Part shown: piece by piece, positions 15,956 to 25,449 of the stretch
Layout of the letters: each line of letters begins with the position of its first letter
How positions within the stretch are numbered: the first letter of the stretch is position 1
Assembly (NCBI GenBank): GCA_021776235.1
Contig: JAJFGG010000040.1
Coordinates: 1-47,280, forward strand
From: Alphaproteobacteria bacterium
GTDB taxonomy: Bacteria > Pseudomonadota > Alphaproteobacteria > GCA-2731375
Length of the DNA stretch: 47,280 bases
Direction: 5' to 3'
The notes under the pieces: model-generated
Database searches by the model: none
Seen by the model: the letters and a program-made list of their open reading frames with translations, nothing else
What the model was told of the DNA's origin: nothing
Position numbers and translations under genes: made by a program

Positions 15956-17893
15956 TCAATCAGCGCCGCCTGTCAATTCCGGTGCGGCGGCAAACACGTA
16001 AGCTTCCATCGACGCTTGCGCGGCGGCGCGCAGTTCGTGCCATTTTTGCGGTCCCCCATAGTACGCCAGGCTTCCAGGTTCCGCGGTGCCTTCGCCGTTG
16101 TAGTAGGAAATACAGTCACGCAAGGGACGGGTGTTCAGATCCGCAAGGCGGCAATGCTCTGCGTACTCGTTTTCCGGCTCCCGCTTGACGTCGACGATAC
16201 CGGCACCCCGCTCACGCAGGGTGCTGAGCATCCAGACGACGTAATCCGTATGCGCTTCGATACCGCGGGTGAAATTGAACTGTCCGCCGCCGCCCTGGGG
16301 CCCCGACATGACCAACAGATTGGGAAAGCCGTGACTGTGCAGGCCAAGGAATGTCTTGGTACCTTCGGATTGCCATTTCTGCCGCAAGGTCTGCCCATCT
16401 CGGCCGGTGATCATCTCGAACGTCGATGTCGCCATCCACTGAAACCCGGTGGCATAAATCAGGATGTCCAGGGGATATTCCGTACCGGCGTGAACAACGC
16501 CCCTGGTATTTATTTCCGTCACCCCAAGAGGCGCCGTATCGACCAGGGTGACGTGCGGGAGGTTGAAGGCCGGCAGAAATTCATCGTGAAAGGCGGGTCG
16601 TTTGCAGCCATAGGTGTAGTAGGGCTTCAGCGCGGCCGCGGTTTTCGGGTCCTTGACGGTAGCGTCGACCCGGGCGCGGATTTGTTCCATGATCCGGAAG
16701 TTGGTGTTGAGCTGCTTTTGCATCAATTCTTCCGGCGACAACACCGTTGCGTGCTTCTTGCGCACTTTGAAGTCGGCGACCCTGCCCGACAAAAAGTCAT
16801 CGTTGCCTTTCAGCGCCGTCCTGCCGGACGAAATCGTGGCCAGTCTTTCCCGCCGGGCGCGGGACCAGCCGGGCTCCTTGGACCAGGCTTCGATCTCCTC
16901 CTGCGTCGTTTCGCGCTGGTCGCGCACGTCGATGGAGGATGGGGTGCGTTGGAAGACGTACAGTTCCTTCACGATTTTTGCGAGCTCGGGTATCACCTGC
17001 ACGGCGGTGGCGCCGGTGCCGATGATGCCCACACGTTTGTCTTTTAGGTCGACCTTGTAGTCCCAGCGGGATGTGTGGAAGGCGTCGCCCTGGAAGGTTT
17101 CCATGCCGTCAATTCTGGCTAGCCGCGGAGTCGTCAAAATGCCGTTGGCGAGGACGAGGTAGCGGGCCCGCATCTTGTCGCCGCGGTCTGTCGTCACCGT
17201 CCAGCGGCCCGTGCCCTCGTCCCATGCCGTCTCGCCGACGGTCGTGTGGAACAGGCAGCGCTCGTAGAAGCCGTATTTCTCGGCAATCTTCTGGCAATAT
17301 TCCAGAATTTCGAAACCCGACGCGAATTTCATCGTCGGAAAGTATTCCATCTCCTCAAGCAGCGGCAGATAGCTATATGATTCAACATCGCAGGCGATAC
17401 CGGGATAGCGGTTCCAGTACCAGGTGCCGCCGACGTCCCCGCCTTTCTCGCAAAACCGGACATCGGTGAAGCCCGCCGCGCGCAGCTTGTACCACAACAA
17501 AAGACCGGCGAAGCCGGCGCCGACCACAAGAATTTCACAGCTATCGGTCAGGGCCTCTCTTTCGATGGGCGCCGCCGAGTAGACATCTTCCAGGTATTTG
17601 CTGAACTCGCCTTCCATCGCCATGTAGTCGGCGGCACCGCGTCGCGATTCCTTGAAAGCGCGGTACTTCGCTTGTTCTTCGGCATTGAATGCGGCCCCTG
17701 GCGGCGGCGGCGGAAGCGTCTTCAGAGCCTCGTTATCGATGACCGAGTAACCCTTGCCGGCAATGTTCGCGCTGGCCTTCGAGGCGCGGGTATTGAAGCT
17801 CTTCAGGCCTGTGGTCGAGTCTGTTCGGATCGGCAAAGTCATGTCCATATACTCTTTGTGCGAAGTTGCAGGTATTGATTTGCGGGGCTTCAT
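15956..17893 (-). CDS. Baeyer-Villiger-type flavin monooxygenase
   Basis: This NAD(P)H- and FAD-dependent monooxygenase of 645 aa is likely to insert oxygen next to a ketone or oxidise a heteroatom. Two Rossmann motifs are seen: VVGAGFAG at about residues 123-130 (FAD) and IGTGATA near 291 (NADPH). Between them lies FQGDAFHTSRWD (267-278), matching the Baeyer-Villiger fingerprint FxGxxxHTxxW. GGTWYWNRYPG after the first motif is also typical. An N-terminal extension of about 110 residues resembles the longer cyclododecanone/steroid-type enzymes. The ATG at 17893 overlaps the preceding stop by 4 bp; an internal ATG at 17848 is possible. Coupling to the CMD-like gene suggests one pathway. Confidence 0.9.
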   Translation of the reverse strand: MKPRKSIPATSHKEYMDMTLPIRTDSTTGLKSFNTRASKASANIAGKGYSVIDNEALKTLPPPPPGAAFNAEEQAKYRAFKESRRGAADYMAMEGEFSKYLEDVYSAAPIEREALTDSCEILVVGAGFAGLLLWYKLRAAGFTDVRFCEKGGDVGGTWYWNRYPGIACDVESYSYLPLLEEMEYFPTMKFASGFEILEYCQKIAEKYGFYERCLFHTTVGETAWDEGTGRWTVTTDRGDKMRARYLVLANGILTTPRLARIDGMETFQGDAFHTSRWDYKVDLKDKRVGIIGTGATAVQVIPELAKIVKELYVFQRTPSSIDVRDQRETTQEEIEAWSKEPGWSRARRERLATISSGRTALKGNDDFLSGRVADFKVRKKHATVLSPEELMQKQLNTNFRIMEQIRARVDATVKDPKTAAALKPYYTYGCKRPAFHDEFLPAFNLPHVTLVDTAPLGVTEINTRGVVHAGTEYPLDILIYATGFQWMATSTFEMITGRDGQTLRQKWQSEGTKTFLGLHSHGFPNLLVMSGPQGGGGQFNFTRGIEAHTDYVVWMLSTLRERGAGIVDVKREPENEYAEHCRLADLNTRPLRDCISYYNGEGTAEPGSLAYYGGPQKWHELRAAAQASMEAYVFAAAPELTGGAD

Positions 17894-18651
17894 TCGAAGC
17901 TATCGTTGAATGCCGAGAGCGCGTTGAGGGCCCGTGGGAAACCGGTATAGGGCGCCGTTTGCATGATAACTTCGACGATCTGTTCCCGGCTCAAACCGAT
18001 ATTGAGCGCGGATGGGGCAAATTTGGCCAGTTGGACCAGATGGTGGATCGCGGTAAAGGCGGCAATGGTGCAAACCATGCGTTGCCGGTGATCCAGATCC
18101 GGCCGGTTCCATATATCGCCATAGCCATAGGCGACCGCCGTCTCATACAAAGGCCCCGTCGTCGCGTTGTCCGGTGCCGCATAGCCCCGTTCGGACCGGT
18201 CGCCATGCAGGCTGTGCATGGTTTCACGGCCCAGGGTCATCAGCGCCTCGCCATCCGGCTCGGGCATCTCCGTATCCGGCACCACGATACCTCTTTCGGC
18301 AAAGACCTCATTGGCTAGTGCGAGGGAATTCAATACCGTGGGAAAGCCGGAATAAATGCCGCAATGAATAAAGACTTCCTGGATCGTGCGCGGCGCAATA
18401 TCGATATGCAAAGCCGCGCCAATATAGCGGCGCAACTGCGGCAGGCGTTGCTCTGACGTCAGCGCCGACAGAACCGCCAGCATGCGATCGTCGAGGGGCA
18501 AACCGGGGCGGGCCCAAATAGACCCCCATGCCAATTCCTCCGCCAATCGGTCCAGACCTGGCGCCAGTTCCGTTGCCCGACTATTGGCGGGAAACCCAAG
18601 CTTTTCCCGGATGGCGGCGCCGGAACGCCGCAACATTTCACGTGTGGTCAT
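17890..18651 (-). CDS. Carboxymuconolactone decarboxylase-like protein (two CMD repeats)
   Basis: This protein of about 253 aa is made of two CMD/AhpD-like helical repeats. Each carries the family signature: EVFIHCGIYSGFPTVLNSL in repeat one and EVIMQTAPYTGFPRALNAL in repeat two. The redox CxxC of AhpD is absent, so it is closer to the gamma-carboxymuconolactone decarboxylase branch than to the peroxidase branch. The gene ends in a 4-bp overlap with the Baeyer-Villiger-type monooxygenase gene. The start is uncertain: ATG 18651 with AGGA upstream, or ATG 18678, which adds nine residues. A role in aromatic or lactone ring catabolism is inferred from family and context. Confidence 0.85.
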   Translation of the reverse strand: MTTREMLRRSGAAIREKLGFPANSRATELAPGLDRLAEELAWGSIWARPGLPLDDRMLAVLSALTSEQRLPQLRRYIGAALHIDIAPRTIQEVFIHCGIYSGFPTVLNSLALANEVFAERGIVVPDTEMPEPDGEALMTLGRETMHSLHGDRSERGYAAPDNATTGPLYETAVAYGYGDIWNRPDLDHRQRMVCTIAAFTAIHHLVQLAKFAPSALNIGLSREQIVEVIMQTAPYTGFPRALNALSAFNDSFE

Positions 18652-18742
18652 GACCTGATCATCCTGTCTGGCCGGCATACTACGGGCGATCTTTTGAGAA
18701 ATCCATCAGTGCAATTTTTGGGCCCGCGGCGCTAACCGCTGT

Positions 18743-19954
18743 CTATGCCGTGATCTTGGCGGCCGCGCGCAGGCTGGCGATCATGGAGGTGCGCAGCAGG
18801 TAGTCGTGGGTTTTCCGCCGGTCGGCGGAGACCTCGGCCAGGAAGTTGCGGAAATTTTGCTGGGCCTCGGGCGTCTTCGCCTCCAAATTCTGCTTGTTGC
18901 GAATGGTCTGGCTGTTGACGTAATCCAGGGCGATGGGCCGGCGCTGTTTCTCGTACAGATCAAGCAGGCCGTCGTCCGACTCGCCATGCCAGACGGCGGC
19001 CATCTTCCCGGCCAGATTAAAGGCGTCGTGAATGCCGCCGTTCATGCCCATGCCGCCCAGGGGGTTGTTGATATGGGCCGCGTCGCCGGCAATGAAGGCC
19101 CGGCCCGCGCGATAGCTCTGCGCTACCCGCTGATGCACCCGGTACAGGGTGGTGTGGGTCCGCTCGTATGGTGTGGCCGTGGCATGGGCCCATTGCATGC
19201 GGACTTCGATGCGGTCGGGATCAAAGATCTCCTCCTCGGTCTCCTCCGGCCGGGTCGGGAACATGGCCCGCCACAGGCCAGGCACCTTCAGCAAGAAAAA
19301 CCATTGTTCCGGATCGGCGAAGTAGTTGACCAGGGTCAGATCGGGCAGGACGGTTTCGAACGGGAAAGGCGTGGAGACCACCAGGAAACGTTCGTCCCAG
19401 GTAAAGCCCTCGAACGGAATTTCCAGGGCCTGGCGTACGACGCTGTTGGCGCCCTCGGCCCCGATCAGCCAGCGGCCCTTGAAAGCCTCCTGCCCGCCAT
19501 CAGGGGTTTCGACCAGCGCCGTGACGCCATCGCCGTTTTGCCTGAGCGCAGTGATGGCATGGCCAAAGCGTACATCCGCACCGCCCTGGGCCAGCAGCCA
19601 GTCATGCAGCAGATGGTTCAGCTTGAACTGTTCGCATTGAACCCGGAAAGGGTGCCCGGTGTCGTCGGCCAGAACGGCAAAATCGAATTCCGCCAGACAG
19701 CCATTGGCGCGGTCGCGAAATTGAAACTTCGGCGCCTTTAGGCCCTGTTCAATCAGGGCCTGCGAGGCGCCAAATGGCGCCAGCATATCCAGGGTCGGAG
19801 GATGAAAGGTTGAAGCCCGCAGGTTTTCCGGCAGACGATCCTCGGCCTCGAACACGGTTACCGGTATGCCGCGCCGGGTTAGATAGGCTGCCGCGCTCAA
19901 CCCCACCGGCCCGGCGCCGGCGATCAGAACACGCTCTGTACTCGTTACCACCAC
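18743..19954 (-). CDS. FAD-dependent aromatic-ring-type monooxygenase (PHBH/TfdB fold)
   Basis: This flavoprotein hydroxylase of about 403 aa is of group A. The three diagnostic motifs are present: GxGxxG in VLIAGAGPVGLSAAAYL at the N-terminus, the DG motif variant GAEGANSVVR near residue 155 and the GD motif AFIAGDAAHINNPLGGMGMN near residue 270. Such enzymes hydroxylate phenols or other aromatic substrates using NAD(P)H and O2. I prefer the GTG at 19954, which has AGGGGG six bases upstream and lies 10 bp after the SDR stop; an ATG at 19987 would overlap that gene by 23 bp. It ends the tightly spaced seven-gene catabolic run; the next gene on this strand begins 91 bp further on. Confidence 0.88.
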   Translation of the reverse strand: MVVTSTERVLIAGAGPVGLSAAAYLTRRGIPVTVFEAEDRLPENLRASTFHPPTLDMLAPFGASQALIEQGLKAPKFQFRDRANGCLAEFDFAVLADDTGHPFRVQCEQFKLNHLLHDWLLAQGGADVRFGHAITALRQNGDGVTALVETPDGGQEAFKGRWLIGAEGANSVVRQALEIPFEGFTWDERFLVVSTPFPFETVLPDLTLVNYFADPEQWFFLLKVPGLWRAMFPTRPEETEEEIFDPDRIEVRMQWAHATATPYERTHTTLYRVHQRVAQSYRAGRAFIAGDAAHINNPLGGMGMNGGIHDAFNLAGKMAAVWHGESDDGLLDLYEKQRRPIALDYVNSQTIRNKQNLEAKTPEAQQNFRNFLAEVSADRRKTHDYLLRTSMIASLRAAAKITA

Positions 19955-19964
19955 CGTACACCCC

Positions 19965-20732
19965 CTATGGCGCCGTCCAGCCGCCATCGACCATGATCGT
20001 TGTGCCGGTGATCAGGGCCGCCGCCGGCGAGGCCAGAAAAACCACGGCGCCCAGGACATCCTCGATCTGACCAAGCCGCCCCATGGGTATCTTGCCCCGC
20101 AGGTCAGCCGCCACTGCCGGGTCCTTCAGACGTTCCGTCAGCATGGGTGTTTCAATGGCCGTGGGGCCGACGGCCACGACGCGGATATTCCTGGCAGCCA
20201 GCTCGACGGCGGTGGATTTGGTCAGTCCCTCAATGAAATGCTTGGTGCCGGAATAGATGGAAGCGCCTTGCCGGCCAACCTTGCCGAAGGTCGAGGACAG
20301 GTTGATGATCACGCCGCCGCCCTGGCGGTCCATGATCCGGGCGGCGGCCTGGGCCGCCAGGAAGGCGGCGCGAATGTTCAGGTTCAGCATGATATCCAGG
20401 CTTTCGGGCGTGGCTTCCAGAAACCCGGCCGGAATGTTGGTGCCCGCATTGTTGACCAATATATCCAGGTGCGCCAGGCCATCGAATACCTTGGCCAAGG
20501 CCGCCTGGTCCGTGACGTCACAGACGACGGCGCTGGCGGTGCCACCCTTGGCCTGGATTTCCGCCGCGACCTCGCTGATTTCATCCACCGTCCGGCTCAG
20601 CACGATGACCTCCGCCCCCGCCTCGGCCAGGGCCAGGGCGCAGCCACGGCCAATACCCCGGCCCGCGCCAGTGACCAGGGCGACCTGGCCATCAACACGC
20701 ATGGAGGGCAGAACGGTCTTTGTATCGGTCAT
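19965..20732 (-). CDS. Short-chain dehydrogenase/reductase (classical SDR)
   Basis: This 255-aa NAD(P)-dependent alcohol/ketone oxidoreductase has the cofactor motif TGAGRGIG at residues 21-28, NNAG at 94-97, the catalytic serine in NLSSTFG near 147 and YSGTK with Y160 and K164. It ends ALITGTTIMVDGGW, the usual classical-SDR finish. The Shine-Dalgarno site AAGGAAACAG precedes the ATG. It sits 11 bp after the ThDP enzyme and 10 bp before the FAD monooxygenase gene, so it very likely acts on an alcohol or oxo intermediate of the same pathway. Confidence 0.93.
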   Translation of the reverse strand: MTDTKTVLPSMRVDGQVALVTGAGRGIGRGCALALAEAGAEVIVLSRTVDEISEVAAEIQAKGGTASAVVCDVTDQAALAKVFDGLAHLDILVNNAGTNIPAGFLEATPESLDIMLNLNIRAAFLAAQAAARIMDRQGGGVIINLSSTFGKVGRQGASIYSGTKHFIEGLTKSTAVELAARNIRVVAVGPTAIETPMLTERLKDPAVAADLRGKIPMGRLGQIEDVLGAVVFLASPAAALITGTTIMVDGGWTAP

Positions 20733-20743
20733 TGGCTGTTTCC

Positions 20744-22438
20744 TTATACGACCTCGGAGACGATCACGTTCAACAGCACCTGACGCCGTTCTTCGGTGAC
20801 AATTTTCACGGCCCGGGCCAGGGCGGCCGGCAACGCATCGGGATCGCTGATCCGTTCGCCATAGCCCCCGCAGGCGGCGATGATCTGCTCGTAATCGGGG
20901 GCGGGATCAAGGCGCGAGAGCGGAATGTCATTGCCGCCCAAGGCTTTGCCGTCCGGATACATGGCCTTGGTGGCCCGGCGTACGGCGCCCCAACCGGCGT
21001 TGTTGACGATGATGAACAAGACCGGCAGGTCATAGGCCCGGGCGCAATAATGCGCCGCCATGGGGTTGCCGAAGAAATACGAGCCATCGCCGATTGTCGC
21101 GATGATCAGATCATCGGGCGCGGCCAGCTTGGCGCCCAGCGCCGCGCCCAGGCCCCAGCCCAGGCCGCCCGCCGGACTGGGCCCGAAATAGCGGCCGGGC
21201 CGGTTGATGCCCGCATGCTGAGGCACCACGCCCATTTCATTGACCAGGATGGTATCACCGTCGAGCAATTCGCCGACGCATTGGGCCAGCCAGGCCGGAT
21301 GGATGGGTTCGGCCTGCCGGGCTTTGTCCCGGATCCCTTGCCATCTATCGCGCACGGCCTGGCGGGCCTCGGCGACCCGGTCCCGCCGCGCCTCGATCCG
21401 GGCCGTATCGGCGCCCGCCATGGCCGCGGCCAAAAGCGGCAGGGCGGCGGAAGCATCCGCGGCAATGGACAAATGCGACGGAAAACCGCGCACTGGATAG
21501 CGGCTGAACAGCGGATCGGGGGCCAGATGGATGACCTTGGCGCCGTCGCACACGGGGTCGGTGGCGGGGATCCACGGCACATCGCAGTCCAGCACCAACA
21601 CCGCGTCGGCCTGGGCCAGATGGGGCGAGGCCTCGTAATCCAGATGCATGGGATGATCGTTGCCCAGGCACAAATAACGGGGCACGTGGGTAATCACAGG
21701 AATGGCATAGCGTTCCGCCAGTTCCGCCAGATGCCCCGCTGCCGATGGTGATTTGCCCACATCCGCCGTGATGATCAGTGGGTTCTCCGCCGCCTGCAGG
21801 ATTTCCGCGGCCTGGGCGATCTGATCCGGGTCGGGGTAGGCCGTACCCGTGGGCGCGGCCCGGCGCGGCGCCGATGACGTCATCGCCGGCGCGGCCAGCA
21901 CCTCCCGCGGGATGGACAGATAGACCGGGCCGGGAATATCCGATTGACTGATCGTAATAGCCCGGTCCAGAACCACGTCAACCTCGCCCGGCGCGCGCAG
22001 CTCGTAGTCCCACTTCACCAGTTCGCGCAGCATGCCGGCCTGATCAAACATTTCCTGCGCCCAATGTATATGCCGGCTGCGCGTGCCGGCGGCCAGGCCG
22101 GCCTGTTCGGTCCACGGGGTGCGCCCGGCCATGAGCACGAGGGGGACGTTGGTGCGATAGGCGTTGGTCAGGGCACAGATGGCGTTGGACGTGCCGACGT
22201 TGACGTGTAGCATCACCGCCAGGGGATTGCCCGTGACCATGGCATAGCCATGCGCCATGGAGACCGCGACATTCTCGTGCGGAATGACCAGGGCCTGTGG
22301 GCCATCGTCCTCTCCGGCCTGCGCGATGGCCTCGATAATGGGGGGAAAGTCCGTGCCGGCATTGGCCAGGAAGTATTCGATGCCGGCCGCGCGCAGCCGC
22401 GCCAATACAGCATGGCCAACCGTTGTGTTTTCCGTCAT
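20744..22438 (-). CDS. Thiamine-diphosphate-dependent enzyme (benzoylformate decarboxylase/acetolactate synthase family)
   Basis: This enzyme of 564 aa has the three-domain layout of 2-oxo-acid decarboxylases and synthases. The N-terminal Pyr domain carries the cofactor-activating glutamate E55 in VIPHENVAVSMAHGYA. The C-terminal PP domain has the ThDP/Mg motif GDGSYFFGN followed by an NN pair. Glycine-rich AAGTRSRHIHWAQEMFDQAG replaces segments seen in housekeeping acetolactate synthase. The ATG at 22438 has AGGGGGAACG upstream; an in-frame ATG at 22504 is less likely. Neighbouring genes suggest decarboxylation or carboligation of an aryl- or alkyl-glyoxylate; the substrate is not known. Confidence 0.88.
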   Translation of the reverse strand: MTENTTVGHAVLARLRAAGIEYFLANAGTDFPPIIEAIAQAGEDDGPQALVIPHENVAVSMAHGYAMVTGNPLAVMLHVNVGTSNAICALTNAYRTNVPLVLMAGRTPWTEQAGLAAGTRSRHIHWAQEMFDQAGMLRELVKWDYELRAPGEVDVVLDRAITISQSDIPGPVYLSIPREVLAAPAMTSSAPRRAAPTGTAYPDPDQIAQAAEILQAAENPLIITADVGKSPSAAGHLAELAERYAIPVITHVPRYLCLGNDHPMHLDYEASPHLAQADAVLVLDCDVPWIPATDPVCDGAKVIHLAPDPLFSRYPVRGFPSHLSIAADASAALPLLAAAMAGADTARIEARRDRVAEARQAVRDRWQGIRDKARQAEPIHPAWLAQCVGELLDGDTILVNEMGVVPQHAGINRPGRYFGPSPAGGLGWGLGAALGAKLAAPDDLIIATIGDGSYFFGNPMAAHYCARAYDLPVLFIIVNNAGWGAVRRATKAMYPDGKALGGNDIPLSRLDPAPDYEQIIAACGGYGERISDPDALPAALARAVKIVTEERRQVLLNVIVSEVV

Positions 22439-22454
22439 GGCTCGTTCCCCCTGT

Positions 22455-23882
22455 TTATGATCGTCGCTGGTTGCCGTCGATGATTGCGGCGGCGGCGCCC
22501 GCATCGGTCAAAACCGTATCCAGATCAATGTCGTCGGCGCCTGGCACCTTGATCACCGTGAAGGTGAATTCATCCGCTGCCAGGGGCACCGTCGCGTCGA
22601 GACCCATTTTTGCGCCCACGCCGTCGTCCGTCGTGGTCGGATCCAGCTTGGAGGCCTGGGTATTGCCGACCACCAGCAAATCCTGGTCGGCCTGAAAGCG
22701 CGTTGCAACAGCCCATTCCACCGCTTCTGCGTCGTGAATATTGACATCCTCGTCCACCACGATCACCTGTTTGATGTCGTAGTGGCCGGCGAAGGCGCCC
22801 ATCATGATGTTCTTGGCCTGGCCCTCCTGCTTTTTGCGAATCTTGACCACGAGATGATAGCGGCAGACGCCGCCCCGCGACAGATGCACGTCCAGCACGC
22901 TGGGATCATTGCGCTGCAAGGTTTCCAGCAGGGTCGCCTCGCGGGGCAATCCGCCCAGCAACAGATGTTCCATGCCGCCGCCTACGATGGTATGGAAGAT
23001 CGGCTGTTTGCGGTGCGTTATGGCGTCCACCTGAATGACATGACGATTGGCCCGGCGGCCGTAGTATTGCGGAAACTCGCCGAACGGGCCTTCGGGTTCG
23101 GCCACGTCCGGCAGAACGCGGCCTTCCAGAACGATTTCCGCCCGGGCCGGCACCCGGACATTGTTGGTCTTGCATTTGACCATCTCCACCGGCGCGCCAT
23201 GCAGGGCGCCGACGATCTCCATCTCGTCAAAATCCAGGGGCACGATGGCCTGGCTGGCCAACAGGCTGGCCGGATCGACGCCGATGACGATGGCCACTTC
23301 CAAGGCCTCGCCGGCCTCCTCCGCCATGCGGGCATAGGTCCAGGTATGGCGCGGCAGCAGCAGCACACCGATGCGGTCCTTGCCGCTGATCTGACAGCGA
23401 TGGATCGAAACATTCTGAATGCCATTGCTGGGATTGCGGGAAATCATCAGGCCTGCCGAGATGTAGGGCCCGCTGTCCAGCTCGTTATGGGTCGGCACCG
23501 GCAGTTGTCCGGTGATATCCACGTCCATGTGCACCACGGCCTGCACCGGGCCGTCCGCAACCTCGCGCCAGGGCAGGGGGTGGCGGACCGCGTCCTGATA
23601 GCGGTCCAGCAAATCGTCCTCGCTGACCCCAAGGCAATCGCCGATCCAGTTGCGCCCTGTCAACAGATTGGCGGCGACAGCCACCGCATGGCCATCGGGA
23701 CCCGGGAACAGCACTGCCTTGTCTTTTTCCAGGCGATCCGAGACGGCGGCTATTTCGTGCCGCAGACCCAGGCCGGGTTTGGCCACGGCCAGGCGGTCGG
23801 TCGCAGATAGATGGGTCAGCCATTCCCGCAGATCCCGGCTGCAATGATTGGCCGACGGCGCAGGTGCCTTTTGAATTGTCAT
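22455..23882 (-). CDS. UbiD-family prenylated-FMN decarboxylase
   Basis: This 475-aa (de)carboxylase probably removes or adds a carboxyl group on an aromatic or alpha,beta-unsaturated acid. N157 and R162 in QNVSIHRCQ match the Mn/prFMN-binding Asn and catalytic Arg of fungal Fdc1 (five residues apart, as there). E264 and E269 in PEGPFGEF match its catalytic Glu pair, and E222 is at the position of the metal-binding Glu. The active site therefore looks complete. The cofactor-making UbiX partner is not in the window and must be elsewhere. The gene is 10 bp after the CoA-ligase gene and 16 bp before the ThDP enzyme, on one likely transcript. It is not the housekeeping ubiquinone gene by context. 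Confidence 0.9.
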   Translation of the reverse strand: MTIQKAPAPSANHCSRDLREWLTHLSATDRLAVAKPGLGLRHEIAAVSDRLEKDKAVLFPGPDGHAVAVAANLLTGRNWIGDCLGVSEDDLLDRYQDAVRHPLPWREVADGPVQAVVHMDVDITGQLPVPTHNELDSGPYISAGLMISRNPSNGIQNVSIHRCQISGKDRIGVLLLPRHTWTYARMAEEAGEALEVAIVIGVDPASLLASQAIVPLDFDEMEIVGALHGAPVEMVKCKTNNVRVPARAEIVLEGRVLPDVAEPEGPFGEFPQYYGRRANRHVIQVDAITHRKQPIFHTIVGGGMEHLLLGGLPREATLLETLQRNDPSVLDVHLSRGGVCRYHLVVKIRKKQEGQAKNIMMGAFAGHYDIKQVIVVDEDVNIHDAEAVEWAVATRFQADQDLLVVGNTQASKLDPTTTDDGVGAKMGLDATVPLAADEFTFTVIKVPGADDIDLDTVLTDAGAAAAIIDGNQRRS

Positions 23883-23892
23883 CGGTGCCTCT

Positions 23893-25446
23893 TCATTTGC
23901 CTGTCTTCATGAGCGGCCGCAATGTTTCCGGGGCCAGGCCCGCCAGCTCCCGTTTCAGGGTCTTGCCAACGGCATTGCGCGGCAGGCTATCCAGGAAAAC
24001 AATGTACTTCGGTTTCTTGTAGCTGGCGATCATGGCGCGGCAGTGGTCGATCAATTCCTCTTCCGATGGCCGCGTATCCGCCTCCGCCTCGACAAAGGCG
24101 GCGACGGCTTCGCCATAGATCTCGTCCGCGACGCCGATCACCGCGGCATCGGCGACCCCGGCATGGCTGGTCAAGGCGCCCTCGACTTCCTTGGAATAGA
24201 TGTTGAAGCCGCCCGACAGGATCATGTCTTTCTTGCGGTCGGCGATATAGAGATAGCCGTCCGCGTCCCGATAGCCCAGATCGCCGGTATAAAACCAGCC
24301 ATCCCGCAATGCGGCGGCGGTTTCCTCCGGACGGTTCAAATAGGCCTTCATCACCGTAAAGGCGCCCGGCGGTCCGGCCCGCACCAGCAGTTCGCCGATC
24401 TCGCCCGTGTCGGCCTCGGCGCCGGCATCGTTCACGACCCTGACCTCGATCCCCGGCGTTGGCCGTCCGACAGATGCGGGATGGGTAAACTGTTCCTCGT
24501 GGGACAGGGAGGTAACGCCGCCGGCCTCGGTCATGGCGAAGAACGAGACCAGTTTGACGTCGGGCAGCAGTTCGATGAACTGTTTCTTCAGTGCCACCGG
24601 AAACGCCTCACCCGTGACCAGGACCCGGCGCAGGCTGCGGCACCGGCCCGGGTCCAGGGCGACTTGCGGCAGCAGCATGCGGCACACGGTGGGCACCATG
24701 CCCATCACCGTGACGCCATGCGCCTCGATCAACTCCACCGCCTTTGCCGCATCGAAGTTTTCCATGACCACAATGGTCGCCCCCAGGCACAGGGCATTGG
24801 CCAGGCGGCCCATACCCGTGCGGTGGGCCAGCGGCGTGCTCACCAGAAAACAGTCATCGCTGGTCAAGCGCCATTCTACCGCATGGATGTAGCCGTTCTG
24901 GATCAACACATTGGCATGGGTGATGATCGCCCCTTTGGCCCGCCCCGTGGTGCCGGAGGTATAGTTGATCATGCATTCGTCCTGATCCGAGGGCACGGCT
25001 GGCAGAACGCCGGGCTCGGCCCGTAACAGCGCCTCCATGGGCACCACGCCCGGCACCTCGCCGCCGACCACCACGGACGCCATATTCCGGCGTGCCGCCA
25101 GCAGATCGGCCAGGGCGGGCGCCTGATCCTTGTGAAACGCCAGAACCCTGGCATCGCAATCTTCACAAAAATCAGTCAATTCGCGCACGGTCAGCCGGGT
25201 TGTTACGGGCACCGCCACCGCGCCCAGGGTAAAGGCGGCGTAAATCAATTGAACGACGTCGAGGCTGTTGGGCAGATACAGCACGATTTTGTCATCTGGC
25301 CCCAGCCCCAGATCCGCCAGAGCACCGGCGATCCGCCTGACGGACTGCTGCAAGGCACCATAGCTGATGACCTGCCCACCGCAGATCACCGCCGTCTTTT
25401 CCGGGTGCCGTTCCGCAAGCGCGGCCAGCACGGCCTCGACCCGCAT
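23893..25446 (-). CDS. AMP-forming acyl-CoA synthetase
   Basis: This 517-aa member of the adenylate-forming superfamily activates a carboxylic acid to its CoA thioester. The P-loop is YTSGTTGRAKGA from residue 162. The A8 hinge is YLYIADRKKDMILSGGFNIY, and the A10 catalytic lysine is in LPRNAVGKTLKREL near the C-terminus. Overall features resemble medium- or long-chain and aryl-CoA ligases (FadD/FCS type). It begins 3 bp after the DUF35 gene. Its position makes it the probable entry step of the pathway, but the acid cannot be identified from sequence. Confidence 0.92.
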   Translation of the reverse strand: MRVEAVLAALAERHPEKTAVICGGQVISYGALQQSVRRIAGALADLGLGPDDKIVLYLPNSLDVVQLIYAAFTLGAVAVPVTTRLTVRELTDFCEDCDARVLAFHKDQAPALADLLAARRNMASVVVGGEVPGVVPMEALLRAEPGVLPAVPSDQDECMINYTSGTTGRAKGAIITHANVLIQNGYIHAVEWRLTSDDCFLVSTPLAHRTGMGRLANALCLGATIVVMENFDAAKAVELIEAHGVTVMGMVPTVCRMLLPQVALDPGRCRSLRRVLVTGEAFPVALKKQFIELLPDVKLVSFFAMTEAGGVTSLSHEEQFTHPASVGRPTPGIEVRVVNDAGAEADTGEIGELLVRAGPPGAFTVMKAYLNRPEETAAALRDGWFYTGDLGYRDADGYLYIADRKKDMILSGGFNIYSKEVEGALTSHAGVADAAVIGVADEIYGEAVAAFVEAEADTRPSEEELIDHCRAMIASYKKPKYIVFLDSLPRNAVGKTLKRELAGLAPETLRPLMKTGK

Positions 25447-25449
25447 GGC

